Of a stretch of 64,000 bases of DNA, positions 16,905 to 25,655 are shown piece by piece (position 1 is the stretch's first letter; the number at the start of each line of letters is the position of its first letter). This stretch comes from CAKSQF01 sp964568425 (GTDB taxonomy: Bacteria; Bacillota; Clostridia; Oscillospirales; CAG-272): assembly GCA_964568425.1 (NCBI GenBank), contig CAZMPO010000007.1:34091-98090 (forward strand). Direction: 5' to 3'. The notes below the pieces were generated by a model. It worked only from the letters and a program-made list of their open reading frames with translations. It did no database searches and was not told the origin of the DNA. Made by a program: the position numbers and the translations under genes.

Positions 16905-17060
16905 AAAAGGGGCAAGGAAGAGGGATGGGGCATAGGTATAGCCGCACCCGTGGGGCGTGAGCACCGCATCTTTGGCAATTGGGGTATGATATATCGGCGA
17001 AATAAATAATCAATTACCCCCGTGTGGGTACACCGCGAATAAATTCGAGGTGTACCCAAA
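16905..17060. repeat. Intergenic repeat region with long inverted repeat after fhs
   Basis: The gap between fhs and the pyr promoter contains GC-rich modules of the intergenic-repeat type also seen at 31.4, 54.6 and 59.5 kb (GTGGGGCGTGAGCACC, ATATATCGGCGAAAT). It ends in a hairpin: GGGTACACC / GGTGTACCC (17026-17034, 17049-17057) enclosing CGAAT-AA-ATTCG. No U run follows, so it is not a classical terminator, though it is placed to protect the 3' end of the purine transcript. No gene is visible here. Confidence 0.5.
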
Positions 17061-17076
17061 ACGTAAACATGTTTTC

Positions 17077-18750
17077 TCAGAAAAGCCCGGATATCTTGCC
17101 GTTTTCATCGACATCGATGCGTTCTGCGGCAGGGGATTTGGGAAGTCCCGGCATGGTCAAGATGTCGCCTGTCATTACGACCACAAATCCCGCACCTGCG
17201 GACACCTTGACATTTTTGACGGTGACCGTAAATCCGGTCGGTGCGCCGAGCTTTGTCGGGTCATCCGAGAAGCTGTACTGCGTCTTGGCGATGCAAACGG
17301 GCAGTCCGCCGAAGCCGAGTGCCTCAAGCTCGGCGATCTGCTTCTTTGCGGCAGGGGTATAGGTTACCGCATCTCCGCCGTAAACGCGTTTTACGACATT
17401 CTCGATCTTTTGCTCGATGGTCTCATCAAGCTCATAGGAGAACTTAAAGTTCGGGGTCTCCTCCTCGCAAAGGCGAACGACCTCATTTGCAAGTGCGACT
17501 CCGCCCTCGCCGCCCTTGGCGTGAACATCCGAAAGGACGGTATTTACGCCGAGCGAGCGGCATTTTTCGATGATAAAGCCGATCTCGGCATCGGTATCGG
17601 TCGGGAAACGGTTGATCGCCACGACGCAGGGCAGACCGTAGACGTTTTTGATATTCGAAACATGGCGAAGAAGGTTGGGGACGCCTGCCTCGAGGGCGGA
17701 TATATTCTCGTTTGCAAGCTCTTTTTTGTCCATGCCGCCGTGCATCTTAAGTGCGCGAACGGTTGCAACGATGACGACCGCATCGGGGGTAAGTCCTGCC
17801 ATGCGGCACTTGATATCGAGGAATTTCTCCGCGCCGAGATCCGCGCCGAAGCCTGCCTCGGTGACCGTATAATCGCCCATTTTGAGTGCAAGACGCGTCG
17901 CCATGACCGAGTTACAGCCGTGTGCGATATTTGCAAAAGGTCCGCCGTGAACGAATGCGGGCGTTCCCTCAAGAGTTTGCACGAGGTTCGGCTTTATCGC
18001 ATCCTTGAGAAGTGCGGTCATTGCGCCGACCGCCTTGAGATCGGACGCGGTCACGGGTTCACCCGAGTATGTATAGCCGACAATTATCCTGCCAAGTCGC
18101 TCTTTGAGATCGGAGATCGAGCTTGCAAGGCAGAAAACAGCCATTATCTCGGATGCCACGGTGATGTCAAAGCCATCCTCACGCGGAACACCGTTTGCCT
18201 TGCCGCCCATTCCGTCGACGATAAAGCGAAGCTGTCTGTCGTTCATATCGACACAGCGTTTCCATGTGATGCGGCGAACGTCTATTCCGAGGGCATTTCC
18301 CTGCTGAATGTGGTTGTCAAGCATTGCGGCAAGCAGATTGTTTGCCGCGCCGATTGCGTGAAAATCGCCCGTAAAATGGAGATTTATATCCTCCATGGGC
18401 ACGACCTGCGCATATCCGCCGCCTGCCGCGCCTCCCTTGACTCCGAACACGGGACCGAGCGAGGGCTCGCGAAGTGCCACGGTGACCTCCTTGCCGATCT
18501 TTGCAAGTCCGTCGGCAAGTCCTATCGTTGTGGTAGTCTTTCCCTCGCCTGCGGGTGTGGGAGTTATCGCCGTAACAAGCACGAGCTTGCCGTTCTTTCG
18601 CTTGCTTGAAAGGAGCGAAAGATCGACCTTTGCTTTATATTTGCCGTACTGCTCGATATCATCGGGCGAAAGGTGCGCCTTTGCGGCGATCTCGGTAATG
18701 GGTCTCATTTCGCACTGCTGTGCGATCTCAATATCGGTAAGGTGTGCCAT
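17077..18750 (-). CDS. fhs: Formate--tetrahydrofolate ligase
   Basis: ATP-dependent formation of 10-formyl-THF from formate, the cofactor for PurN and the AICAR transformylase. The P-loop TPTPAGEGKTTTTIGL starts near residue 63. Other signatures are LREPSLGPVFGVKGGAAGGG and NLVQTLEGTPAFVHGGPF. 557 residues, full length. It is the last gene of the purine operon, 33 bp after purL, which fits its role as one-carbon donor to the pathway. AAAGGAG precedes the ATG. Confidence 0.97.
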   Translation of the reverse strand: MAHLTDIEIAQQCEMRPITEIAAKAHLSPDDIEQYGKYKAKVDLSLLSSKRKNGKLVLVTAITPTPAGEGKTTTTIGLADGLAKIGKEVTVALREPSLGPVFGVKGGAAGGGYAQVVPMEDINLHFTGDFHAIGAANNLLAAMLDNHIQQGNALGIDVRRITWKRCVDMNDRQLRFIVDGMGGKANGVPREDGFDITVASEIMAVFCLASSISDLKERLGRIIVGYTYSGEPVTASDLKAVGAMTALLKDAIKPNLVQTLEGTPAFVHGGPFANIAHGCNSVMATRLALKMGDYTVTEAGFGADLGAEKFLDIKCRMAGLTPDAVVIVATVRALKMHGGMDKKELANENISALEAGVPNLLRHVSNIKNVYGLPCVVAINRFPTDTDAEIGFIIEKCRSLGVNTVLSDVHAKGGEGGVALANEVVRLCEEETPNFKFSYELDETIEQKIENVVKRVYGGDAVTYTPAAKKQIAELEALGFGGLPVCIAKTQYSFSDDPTKLGAPTGFTVTVKNVKVSAGAGFVVVMTGDILTMPGLPKSPAAERIDVDENGKISGLF

Positions 18751-18783
18751 GATCGGATCTCCTTTTTTATATTATCAATCTTT

Positions 18784-21700
18784 TTATATTTTTTTGAAGT
18801 ACTTTACAGCCGCCTCGAACATGCGAATGTCATACTCGCCGAGGACGTTTTTGTAAAGACCGCCACCGACACGCTCGCTGTGTCCCATCTTGCCGAGCAC
18901 GCGTCCGTCGGGCGAGGTGATGCCCTCGATCGCGCACATCGATCCGTTGGGATTGAAGTCGACATCCATCGTCGCTCTGCCGTCGAGATCGACATACTGC
19001 GTCGCGATCTGCCCGTTTTCGGCAAGCCTTTCGATAAGTGCCTCGTCGGCGATGAAGCGACCCTCGCCGTGCGATATCGGCACATTGTAAACATCACCGA
19101 CATTTGTCAGCGACAGCCACGGGCTCTTATTGGACGAAACGCGGGTGCGAACGATCCTTGACTGGTGGCGCGAAATGTTGTTAAATGTGAGCGTCGGGCA
19201 GTGCTCGTCGGTATCGATGATCTTACCGTACGGAACAAGTCCGAGCTTTATAAGTGCCTGGAAGCCGTTGCAGATACCGCACATCAGACCGTCGCGCCTC
19301 TCAAGAAGATCTGTGACTGCCTCTTTGATCTGCGCATTTCTGAAAAATGCCGTGATGAACTTAGCCGAACCATCCGGTTCGTCACCGCCCGAAAATCCGC
19401 CGGGGATGAATATCATCTGACACTCGGAGATCTTTTTTGCCACCTCGTCGACACTGCGCACAACATCGGCGGCGGTCAGATTGCGAATAACGGCAATTTC
19501 TGCCTCCGCTCCTGCAGCCATTACCGCGCGAGCCGAGTCGTATTCGCAGTTCGTGCCCGGGAATACGGGGATGAGCACCTTCGGACGTGCCACAGCCACC
19601 GCAGGTGCAAAACGGCTGTTTTCTGTCATTTTATATGTGAAATTCTCTGCTTTTTCCTCTTTTTCGCTCGTTTTTGTGGGATATACGTCTTCAAGCGTCG
19701 CACTGTTGAGCCTAAGCAGTTCATCGATGGTGACTCTGTCGCCGTCAAGATCGATCACGCCGTCATCGGTCGTATGACCGAGCTTCACCGTGCCGCGGAC
19801 ATTCACATCCTCGGTCAGCTCGGCGATGATAAAGCCCCAAAGTGAGGGCAGATGCCACTGTCCTTCGAGTCCCGAGTTGCTCTTAAAGCCGATGCCGTTT
19901 CCAAAGGACATGTTCATGATGCCCTCGCCGATACCGTGCTCGACAGCCCACGCCGCCTTGACCTTGCCCTCTTTGCAAAGCTCATGGAAGGCATCCCATG
20001 ATGCCCTAAGGCTCTCGGCACTCTCATCTGCCGCACCGAAGAGGTACACCGGGTGTCCTGCCGCCTTAAATTCGGGCGAGATGACCGCTCCTTTATCGAT
20101 GGGAGCAATGGCGAACGAAATGAGCGTCGGCGGAACGTCCCTGTCAAGGAAACTGCCCGACATGGAGTCCTTGCCGCCGATTGCAGCCGCACCGAGCTCC
20201 AGCTGTGCATCGAGTGCACCGAGCAGTGCCGAAAAGGGTTTGCCCCAACGGGTCGGCTCGGTTCTGAGCTTTTCAAAAAATTCCTGGAGCGACAGATACG
20301 CGCCGTGATAGTCCGCGCCTGTTGCGACAAGTTTTGCAACCGAGGTATAAACTGCGGCATGCGCGCCGATGTAGGGATCAACGCTCAGCAGATCGGGGTC
20401 ACATCCGAATGCCATAACACTTGCGGTATCGGTCGACTGCCCCGGGAGTGTCGGGAGCACTGCCGCCATCGACTGCGTCGGGGTGAGTTGGCGTTTGCCG
20501 CCGTAGGGCATGAGCAGAGAGCCCGCACCGATGGTAGAGTCAAAACGCTCGACAAGTCCTCGACGGCTTGCTGTATGAAGATCGGACGCCATTTCGCGCA
20601 GATCGCCGTAAAGTGCCCTCGAAAGTGCCGAAAGGTCTTTCTTATCGATCTTGACCGACGCGTGCTTTGTCGCGCCGTTCGTGTTCAGGAAATCGCGTGA
20701 AAGATCGGCGATGACAGCACCGTTCCATGTCATGACCATGCGTGCCTTTTTTGTTACAACGGCGACGCGATACGCCTCGAGATTTTCGCTCTCGGCAAGG
20801 GATATGAATTTATCGGCATCCTCGGGTGCGACGACGACCGCCATGCGCTCCTGAGACTCGGAGATCGCAAGCTCGGTGCCGTCAAGACCGTCATATTTTT
20901 TGCGAACAGCGTCAAGATCGATGCGAAGTCCGTCGGCAAGCTCGCCGATGGCGACCGAAACGCCGCCTGCGCCGAAGTCATTGCAACGCTTGATCATGCG
21001 CGTGACCTCGCCGTTTCTGAAAAGACGCTGGATCTTGCGCTCCTCGGGGGCGTTGCCCTTCTGAACCTCGGACGCCATGGTGGCAAGCGACTTCGCATCG
21101 TGGCTCTTGGATGAGCCTGTCGCACCGCCGATACCATCCCTGCCCGTTCTGCCGCCGAGCAATATTACCACATCACCGGGCGCAGGGCACTCGCGGCGGA
21201 CATTGCATGCAGGCACTGCGGCAACGACCGCGCCGCACTCAAGTCGTTTTGCAACAAATCCGTCGTGATAAAGCTCAGCCACATGTCCCGTGGCAAGCCC
21301 GATCTGGTTGCCGTAGGACGAATATCCTGCGGCTGCCGTTCTGCATATCGTTCGCTGAGGCAGTTTGCCGGGGACAGTCTCGGAAAGAGGTGTTCTCGGA
21401 TCTCCCGCGCCGGTAACGCGCATTGCCTGATGAACATAGGCGCGTCCCGAGAGCGGATCGCGGATGCAACCGCCGATACAGGTCGCCGCGCCGCCAAATG
21501 GCTCGATCTCGGTCGGATGGTTGTGCGTCTCGTTCTTAAACATGAGCAGCCAATCCTCGTCCCTGCCGTCGACCTTGGCGTTAACATGGATGGAGCAGGC
21601 GTTGATCTCCTCGCTCTCGTCAAGCTCGGGCAGAAGTCCGCGCTTTTTCAGCACCTTTGTGCCGATGGTCGCGATGTCCATCAGTGTCTGCGGACGCTTT

Positions 21701-22488
21701 GCCGCTCTTTCCTCTCCGTACACCTCAACACGCGCCTTGAGATAACGTTCATACGCCGCCTGTACTGCCGCATCGTCGATCTTCACCTCGTCGATGTGGG
21801 TCGAGAAGGTGGTGTGGCGGCAGTGATCCGACCAATATGTGTCGACCACGCGAATTTCGGTGATCGTCGGGTCGCGATGCTCGCTGTCGATAAAATAATT
21901 CTGCAAAAACTTAAGATCGTCAAGATCCATGGCAAGTCCGAGATCATCGAGCAGTGCGGAAAGCTCTCCCTCGTCCATTTTCGTAAATCCATCGATGGTG
22001 GCGACGCGCTCGGGAGCGGTGTGTTTTGCCTCGAGCGATGTCGGCAGGTCGAGGGACGCCTCGCGCGACTCGACCTTGTTTATGATATGCGCACGAATGG
22101 CGTCGAGATCGCCCTCGGCAAGTGTTCCGTAGAGGGCATAGACCTTCGCCGAGCGCACGATCGGACGCTCACCGCCCGAGATTATCTGTATGCACTGTGC
22201 CGCGCTGTCGGCTCTCTGATCAAACTGACCGGGGAGCGGCTCGACCGCAAAAAGCCGATCGGCATCGGTCGGGAGAGAGGTAGATGTGATATCGAGCTGA
22301 GGCTCCGAAAATACGGTCTTTACCGCATAATCAAAGAGTTCGGGCGTGATATTCTCAACATCGTAGCGATTGAATATTCTGACCGATTTGATGCCGCAGA
22401 TCCCGAGAAGTCCCGAGATATCGGACATAAGCGATGCCGCCTCGTGGGCAAGCTCCTTCTTTTTTTCTACATATATTCTATAAACCAT
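18784..22488 (-). CDS. purL: Phosphoribosylformylglycinamidine synthase, single-chain form
   Basis: 1234 residues combining an N-terminal domain, the FGAM synthetase core (DTYWSDHCRHTTF, FKNETHNHPTEIEPFGGAAT) and a C-terminal class I glutaminase. The glutaminase has its nucleophile Cys in GLMCGICNGFQALI and the His/Glu pair in SHGEGRF. It uses glutamine and ATP to convert FGAR to FGAM. The large single-chain architecture, unlike the purS-purL-purQ trio of Bacillus, is common in Clostridia. It lies 40 bp downstream of purD. Confidence 0.96.
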   Translation of the reverse strand: MVYRIYVEKKKELAHEAASLMSDISGLLGICGIKSVRIFNRYDVENITPELFDYAVKTVFSEPQLDITSTSLPTDADRLFAVEPLPGQFDQRADSAAQCIQIISGGERPIVRSAKVYALYGTLAEGDLDAIRAHIINKVESREASLDLPTSLEAKHTAPERVATIDGFTKMDEGELSALLDDLGLAMDLDDLKFLQNYFIDSEHRDPTITEIRVVDTYWSDHCRHTTFSTHIDEVKIDDAAVQAAYERYLKARVEVYGEERAAKRPQTLMDIATIGTKVLKKRGLLPELDESEEINACSIHVNAKVDGRDEDWLLMFKNETHNHPTEIEPFGGAATCIGGCIRDPLSGRAYVHQAMRVTGAGDPRTPLSETVPGKLPQRTICRTAAAGYSSYGNQIGLATGHVAELYHDGFVAKRLECGAVVAAVPACNVRRECPAPGDVVILLGGRTGRDGIGGATGSSKSHDAKSLATMASEVQKGNAPEERKIQRLFRNGEVTRMIKRCNDFGAGGVSVAIGELADGLRIDLDAVRKKYDGLDGTELAISESQERMAVVVAPEDADKFISLAESENLEAYRVAVVTKKARMVMTWNGAVIADLSRDFLNTNGATKHASVKIDKKDLSALSRALYGDLREMASDLHTASRRGLVERFDSTIGAGSLLMPYGGKRQLTPTQSMAAVLPTLPGQSTDTASVMAFGCDPDLLSVDPYIGAHAAVYTSVAKLVATGADYHGAYLSLQEFFEKLRTEPTRWGKPFSALLGALDAQLELGAAAIGGKDSMSGSFLDRDVPPTLISFAIAPIDKGAVISPEFKAAGHPVYLFGAADESAESLRASWDAFHELCKEGKVKAAWAVEHGIGEGIMNMSFGNGIGFKSNSGLEGQWHLPSLWGFIIAELTEDVNVRGTVKLGHTTDDGVIDLDGDRVTIDELLRLNSATLEDVYPTKTSEKEEKAENFTYKMTENSRFAPAVAVARPKVLIPVFPGTNCEYDSARAVMAAGAEAEIAVIRNLTAADVVRSVDEVAKKISECQMIFIPGGFSGGDEPDGSAKFITAFFRNAQIKEAVTDLLERRDGLMCGICNGFQALIKLGLVPYGKIIDTDEHCPTLTFNNISRHQSRIVRTRVSSNKSPWLSLTNVGDVYNVPISHGEGRFIADEALIERLAENGQIATQYVDLDGRATMDVDFNPNGSMCAIEGITSPDGRVLGKMGHSERVGGGLYKNVLGEYDIRMFEAAVKYFKKI

Positions 22489-22528
22489 GTTTCTTATGAC
22501 TTTCCTTTCAAACCTTCAAATTATATTC

Positions 22529-23803
22529 TCAGGCTTTATCACCAAGAGCCGCGAGTGCCCTTTTTCCGATATCATGTCGGCAAAAGCTGTTGTCAAATTT
22601 TATCCTTGACACCTTTTCGTAGGATGCCTTGATCGCCTCACAAAGCGTCGGTCTGACGCTCGTGACGCCGAGCACGCGTCCGCCGTTTGTTACAAGGTGT
22701 CCGTTTGACAGAGCCGCCCCTGCGACATAAACGGAGTCCGCTATGTCATCGGGGATCTCTATCTCAAAGCCCTTTTCGTAGGAGGCAGGGTAGCCGTTTG
22801 ATGCCATGATGACACAGCAGGCGGACTCATTCGAAAATTCGACCGACACATCGGACAAGGTCTCGTTTGTCACCGCCATCATGATGCTAAGCAGATCGGT
22901 CTTCAAAAGAGGGAGCACGACCTGAGTCTCGGGGTCGCCGAATCGGCAGTTGTACTCGATCACCTTCGGTCCGTCCTTTGTGATCATGAGGCCGAAATAG
23001 AGGCAACCCTTGAACGTCCTGCCCTCCGCTCTCATCGCTTCAATGGTCGGGACAAATATCTTTTTCATGCACTCATCAGCCACGGCGTTTGTATAATACG
23101 GGTTCGGTGCGACCGTGCCCATTCCGCCGGTGTTAAGTCCGCGATCGTTGTCAAGTGCACGCTTATGGTCCATCGACGAGACCATCGGAACGACCGTCTT
23201 GCCGTCGGTAAAGGAGAGCACCGACACCTCGGGACCTTCGAGGAACTCCTCGATAACGATCTCCTTGCCGCTCTCGCCGAATTTTCTGTCCTTCATTATC
23301 GAGACGACCGCATCCCTTGCCTGATCTCGCGTCTCGGCGATTATGACACCCTTTCCGAGTGCCAGCCCGTCCGCCTTGATGACGGTCGGCAGAGGTGCGC
23401 TCTCGACATAGGCAAGTGCCGCCTCGGGATCCGAGAAGACCTCGTATCGAGCGGTCGGAATGCCGTATTTTTTCATAAGATCCTTCGAAAAGACCTTACT
23501 GCCCTCGATTATCGCCGCCGCCCGTCTCGGGCCGAAGCAGGGTACGCCGACCTCTTCGAGACGATCGACAAGCCCGAGGACAAGCGGGTCATCGGGCGCA
23601 ACGATCGCGTAGTCGATCTTGTTTTCGACCGCGAACGAAACTATGGCATCAAGATCGGTCGCCTTTATATCAACGCACACGGCATCAGCGGCGATCCCCC
23701 CGTTCCCGGGCAGAGCAAACACCCGCTCGACCGATCTGTTTTCTCTGATTTTCTTTATAATGGCGTGCTCTCGCCCACCGGAACCGATTACTAATAAATT
23801 CAT
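22529..23803 (-). CDS. purD: Phosphoribosylamine--glycine ligase
   Basis: GAR synthetase, ATP-grasp enzyme of 424 residues. NLLVIGSGGREHAI at the N-terminus, the grasp motif VIKADGLALGKGV, and YNCRFGDPETQV are characteristic. GGAGG precedes the ATG. The region directly upstream of its ribosome site is the (GATACAA)n-bounded insertion described separately, so the spacing from purH is unusually large for this operon. Confidence 0.96.
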   Translation of the reverse strand: MNLLVIGSGGREHAIIKKIRENRSVERVFALPGNGGIAADAVCVDIKATDLDAIVSFAVENKIDYAIVAPDDPLVLGLVDRLEEVGVPCFGPRRAAAIIEGSKVFSKDLMKKYGIPTARYEVFSDPEAALAYVESAPLPTVIKADGLALGKGVIIAETRDQARDAVVSIMKDRKFGESGKEIVIEEFLEGPEVSVLSFTDGKTVVPMVSSMDHKRALDNDRGLNTGGMGTVAPNPYYTNAVADECMKKIFVPTIEAMRAEGRTFKGCLYFGLMITKDGPKVIEYNCRFGDPETQVVLPLLKTDLLSIMMAVTNETLSDVSVEFSNESACCVIMASNGYPASYEKGFEIEIPDDIADSVYVAGAALSNGHLVTNGGRVLGVTSVRPTLCEAIKASYEKVSRIKFDNSFCRHDIGKRALAALGDKA

Positions 23804-23850
23804 GTTTTACCTCCTTGGGAAGGGGAAATTAGATACAAGATACGAGATAC

Positions 23851-23897
23851 AAGATACAAGATACTTATTTGTGCGGACTTGGTTGTTCAGCTTTCTG
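23851..23897. repeat. Left copy of 47-bp direct repeat
   Basis: Begins AAGATACAAGATACTTATTT, continues with TGCGGACTTGGTTGTTCAGC and ends CTTTCTG. It matches 24294-24340 at 46 of 47 positions (G versus A at position 21) and lies downstream of the S23-type gene. Confidence 0.85.
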
Positions 23898-23921
23898 TTT
23901 GTGGGTGAATTTTTGAGCTTA

Positions 23922-24272
23922 TTATTCTTGCACCGTTTTTATGGCTGAGGTCAACATGGAGATCAGATCTTTGCAATCGCTGATTATGGAATTGAAAAGA
24001 TTGGTCGGGATGTAGTCGGATGAATGCAAAAGTTCAAGCCAATAGATGGTCTCAGCCGCTTCTTTTCGTGCTATTTGCAGTTTTGCGACAAAATCCTTTC
24101 GACTGCTCCCATAGACCGCTTCCGTAATATTAGCACCAATACTCGTCCCACTGCGCAGTATTTGATTTGACATAACATACTCCCGATGTTCCTTGCAAAG
24201 GTACTTGTACAGACTGACAATCCGCTTTGCAAACTCCATACTTTTCGCCTTCAACAAACTATCAACAGACAT
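23922..24272 (-). CDS. Four-helix bundle protein, S23 / TIGR02436-like
   Basis: 116 residues beginning MSVDSLLKAKSMEFAKRIVS. The pattern SNQILRSGTSIGANITEA followed by RKDFVAKLQIARKEAAETIYWLELL (quoted in part) is diagnostic of the family first found in intervening sequences of 23S rRNA genes and also related to Avd of diversity-generating retroelements. Four amphipathic helices are predicted. No catalytic motif is known. It breaks the otherwise tight purine operon and has no link to purines. The start is set at ATG 24272, preceded by CGGGGG; the frame upstream runs into repeat DNA. Confidence 0.8.
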   Translation of the reverse strand: MSVDSLLKAKSMEFAKRIVSLYKYLCKEHREYVMSNQILRSGTSIGANITEAVYGSSRKDFVAKLQIARKEAAETIYWLELLHSSDYIPTNLFNSIISDCKDLISMLTSAIKTVQE

Positions 24273-24293
24273 AAAACCCCCGAAGTAAGATAT

Positions 24294-24340
24294 AAGATAC
24301 AAGATACTTATTTATGCGGACTTGGTTGTTCAGCTTTCTG
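24294..24340. repeat. Right copy of 47-bp direct repeat
   Basis: Nearly identical to 23851-23897 and placed just upstream of the S23-type gene start, so the gene is bracketed by direct repeats 443 bp apart. Confidence 0.85.
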
Positions 24341-24422
24341 CATGCAGAGAGATAATACAAAATACAAAAAATACAAGCTATTATAAAATATCGGACGCTG
24401 AAGAAAGAAGCTTTAGCGAACA

Positions 24423-24457
24423 AATATCTTGTATCTCGTATCTTGTATCTTGTATCT
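24423..24457. repeat. Inverted (GATACAA)n array at the purH end of the element
   Basis: On the plus strand it reads as TATCTTGTATCTCGTATCTT and onward, which is the reverse complement of the heptamer array at 23831-23862, including the single GATACGA variant. It ends 2 bp before the purH stop codon. Confidence 0.8.
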
Positions 24458-24459
24458 CC

Positions 24460-25644
24460 TCAGTGGTGGAACAATCTCATTCCGGTAAATGCCATGGCTA
24501 TGTTGTATTTGTTGCAGCAATCGATGACTATATCGTCGCGGATGGAGCCGCCGGGTTCGGCTATGTAGGAGACGCCGCTGCGTTTGGCGCGCTCGATGTT
24601 GTCGTCGAACGGGAAGAATGCATCCGAACCGAGGCTGACACCGTCCAGTGTGTCAAGATATGCCCTCTGCTCGTCGCGTGTAAACGGTTCGGGACGAGTG
24701 GTGAAATATTTCTGCCAAATGCCGTCCGCGCAGACATCCTCTTCATTTTGATTGATATATCCGTCGATCACGTTGTCGCGATCGGCTCTGCCCATGCCCT
24801 CCTTGAATGGGAGCGAGAGGACCTTGTCATGCTGACGAAGCTGCCATGTATCCGCTTTCGTGCCTGCAAGACGCGTGCAATGAATACGCGACTGCTGACC
24901 CGCGCCGACGCCGATCGCCTGACCGTCGTATGCATAGCAGACCGAGTTGGACTGAGTATATTTAAGAGTGATCAGCGAAATGATAAGATCGCGCACGGCA
25001 CTCTCGGGGAGCTCCTTGTTTTCGGTCACAACATTTGAAAGAAGCTCTGCGTTGATCGCAAAATTGTTCCTTCCCTGCTCAAAGGTTATGCCGAAGACCT
25101 CTTTGGTCTCCTTTTCGGCAGGGGTGTAGTCGGGATCGATCTTTACGATGTTATAATTGCCGCGACGCTTGCCCTTTAAGATCTCGAGTGCCTCGGGCTC
25201 GTAACCGGGGGCGATAATGCCGTCGGACACCTCTCTTGCGATAAGCTTTGCGGTCGTCACATCGCAAACATCCGACAGCGCGATCCAGTCGCCGAAGGAG
25301 GACATGCGGTCGGTTCCTCTTGCTCTCGCATAAGCACAGGCAAGCGGCGAATCGTCAAGACCCTCGATATCATCGACAAAGCATGCCTTTTTCAGCTTTT
25401 CGGGAAGCTTCGTTCCGACTGCCGCCGAGGTCGGGCTGACATGCTTAAACGAGGTCGCCGCGGGCATACCGAGCACCGCTTTAAGCTCTCTGACGAGCTG
25501 CCATGAATTGAATGCATCAAGGAAGTTGATATAGCCGGGTCTGCCGCAAAGGATCTCGATCGGGAGATCGCTGTCGTCCTTCATATATATTCTCGAAGGC
25601 TTTTGGTTGGGGTTACAGCCGTATTTCAGCTCAAATTCTTTCAT
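24460..25644 (-). CDS. purH: Phosphoribosylaminoimidazolecarboxamide formyltransferase (stand-alone AICAR transformylase)
   Basis: 394 residues equivalent to the C-terminal half of bifunctional PurH. It starts directly with KYGCNPNQKPSRIY. FKHVSPTSAAVGTKL holds the Lys/His pair of the formyl-transfer site, and YTQSNSVCYAYDGQAIGVGA, GSDAFFPFDD and IAEPGGSIRDDIVI are conserved. The N-terminal IMP cyclohydrolase domain of usual bacterial PurH is absent; the adjacent PurO-type gene supplies that step. AAGGAG precedes the ATG; 11 bp separate it from purO. Confidence 0.94.
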   Translation of the reverse strand: MKEFELKYGCNPNQKPSRIYMKDDSDLPIEILCGRPGYINFLDAFNSWQLVRELKAVLGMPAATSFKHVSPTSAAVGTKLPEKLKKACFVDDIEGLDDSPLACAYARARGTDRMSSFGDWIALSDVCDVTTAKLIAREVSDGIIAPGYEPEALEILKGKRRGNYNIVKIDPDYTPAEKETKEVFGITFEQGRNNFAINAELLSNVVTENKELPESAVRDLIISLITLKYTQSNSVCYAYDGQAIGVGAGQQSRIHCTRLAGTKADTWQLRQHDKVLSLPFKEGMGRADRDNVIDGYINQNEEDVCADGIWQKYFTTRPEPFTRDEQRAYLDTLDGVSLGSDAFFPFDDNIERAKRSGVSYIAEPGGSIRDDIVIDCCNKYNIAMAFTGMRLFHH

Positions 25645-25655
25645 TTCGGTGCTCC

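Larger units (their letters stand above)
23829..24458. mobile_element. Putative small element carrying a four-helix-bundle (S23-type) gene inside the purine operon
   Basis: About 630 bp sit between purH and purD. The left end is a run of GATACAA/GATACGA heptamers (23831-23862). The right end is the same run in inverted orientation (24423-24457), forming imperfect terminal inverted repeats about 35 bp long. A 47-bp direct repeat (23851-23897 and 24294-24340, one mismatch) brackets the S23-type gene. The edges fall at the purH stop and just before the purD ribosome site. No transposase or obvious target duplication is seen. Mobility is inferred from the structure and from a degenerate relative at 59276. 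Confidence 0.6.

Noticed and set aside
17050..18609. 519-residue plus-strand frame opposite fhs
   Set aside because: Antisense of an unmistakable fhs gene; starts inside the intergenic hairpin without a ribosome site.
23831..24457. Heptamer arrays as CRISPR or simple slippage only
   Set aside because: No spacers. Simple slippage does not explain inverted orientation at the two ends or the 47-bp non-simple direct repeat.
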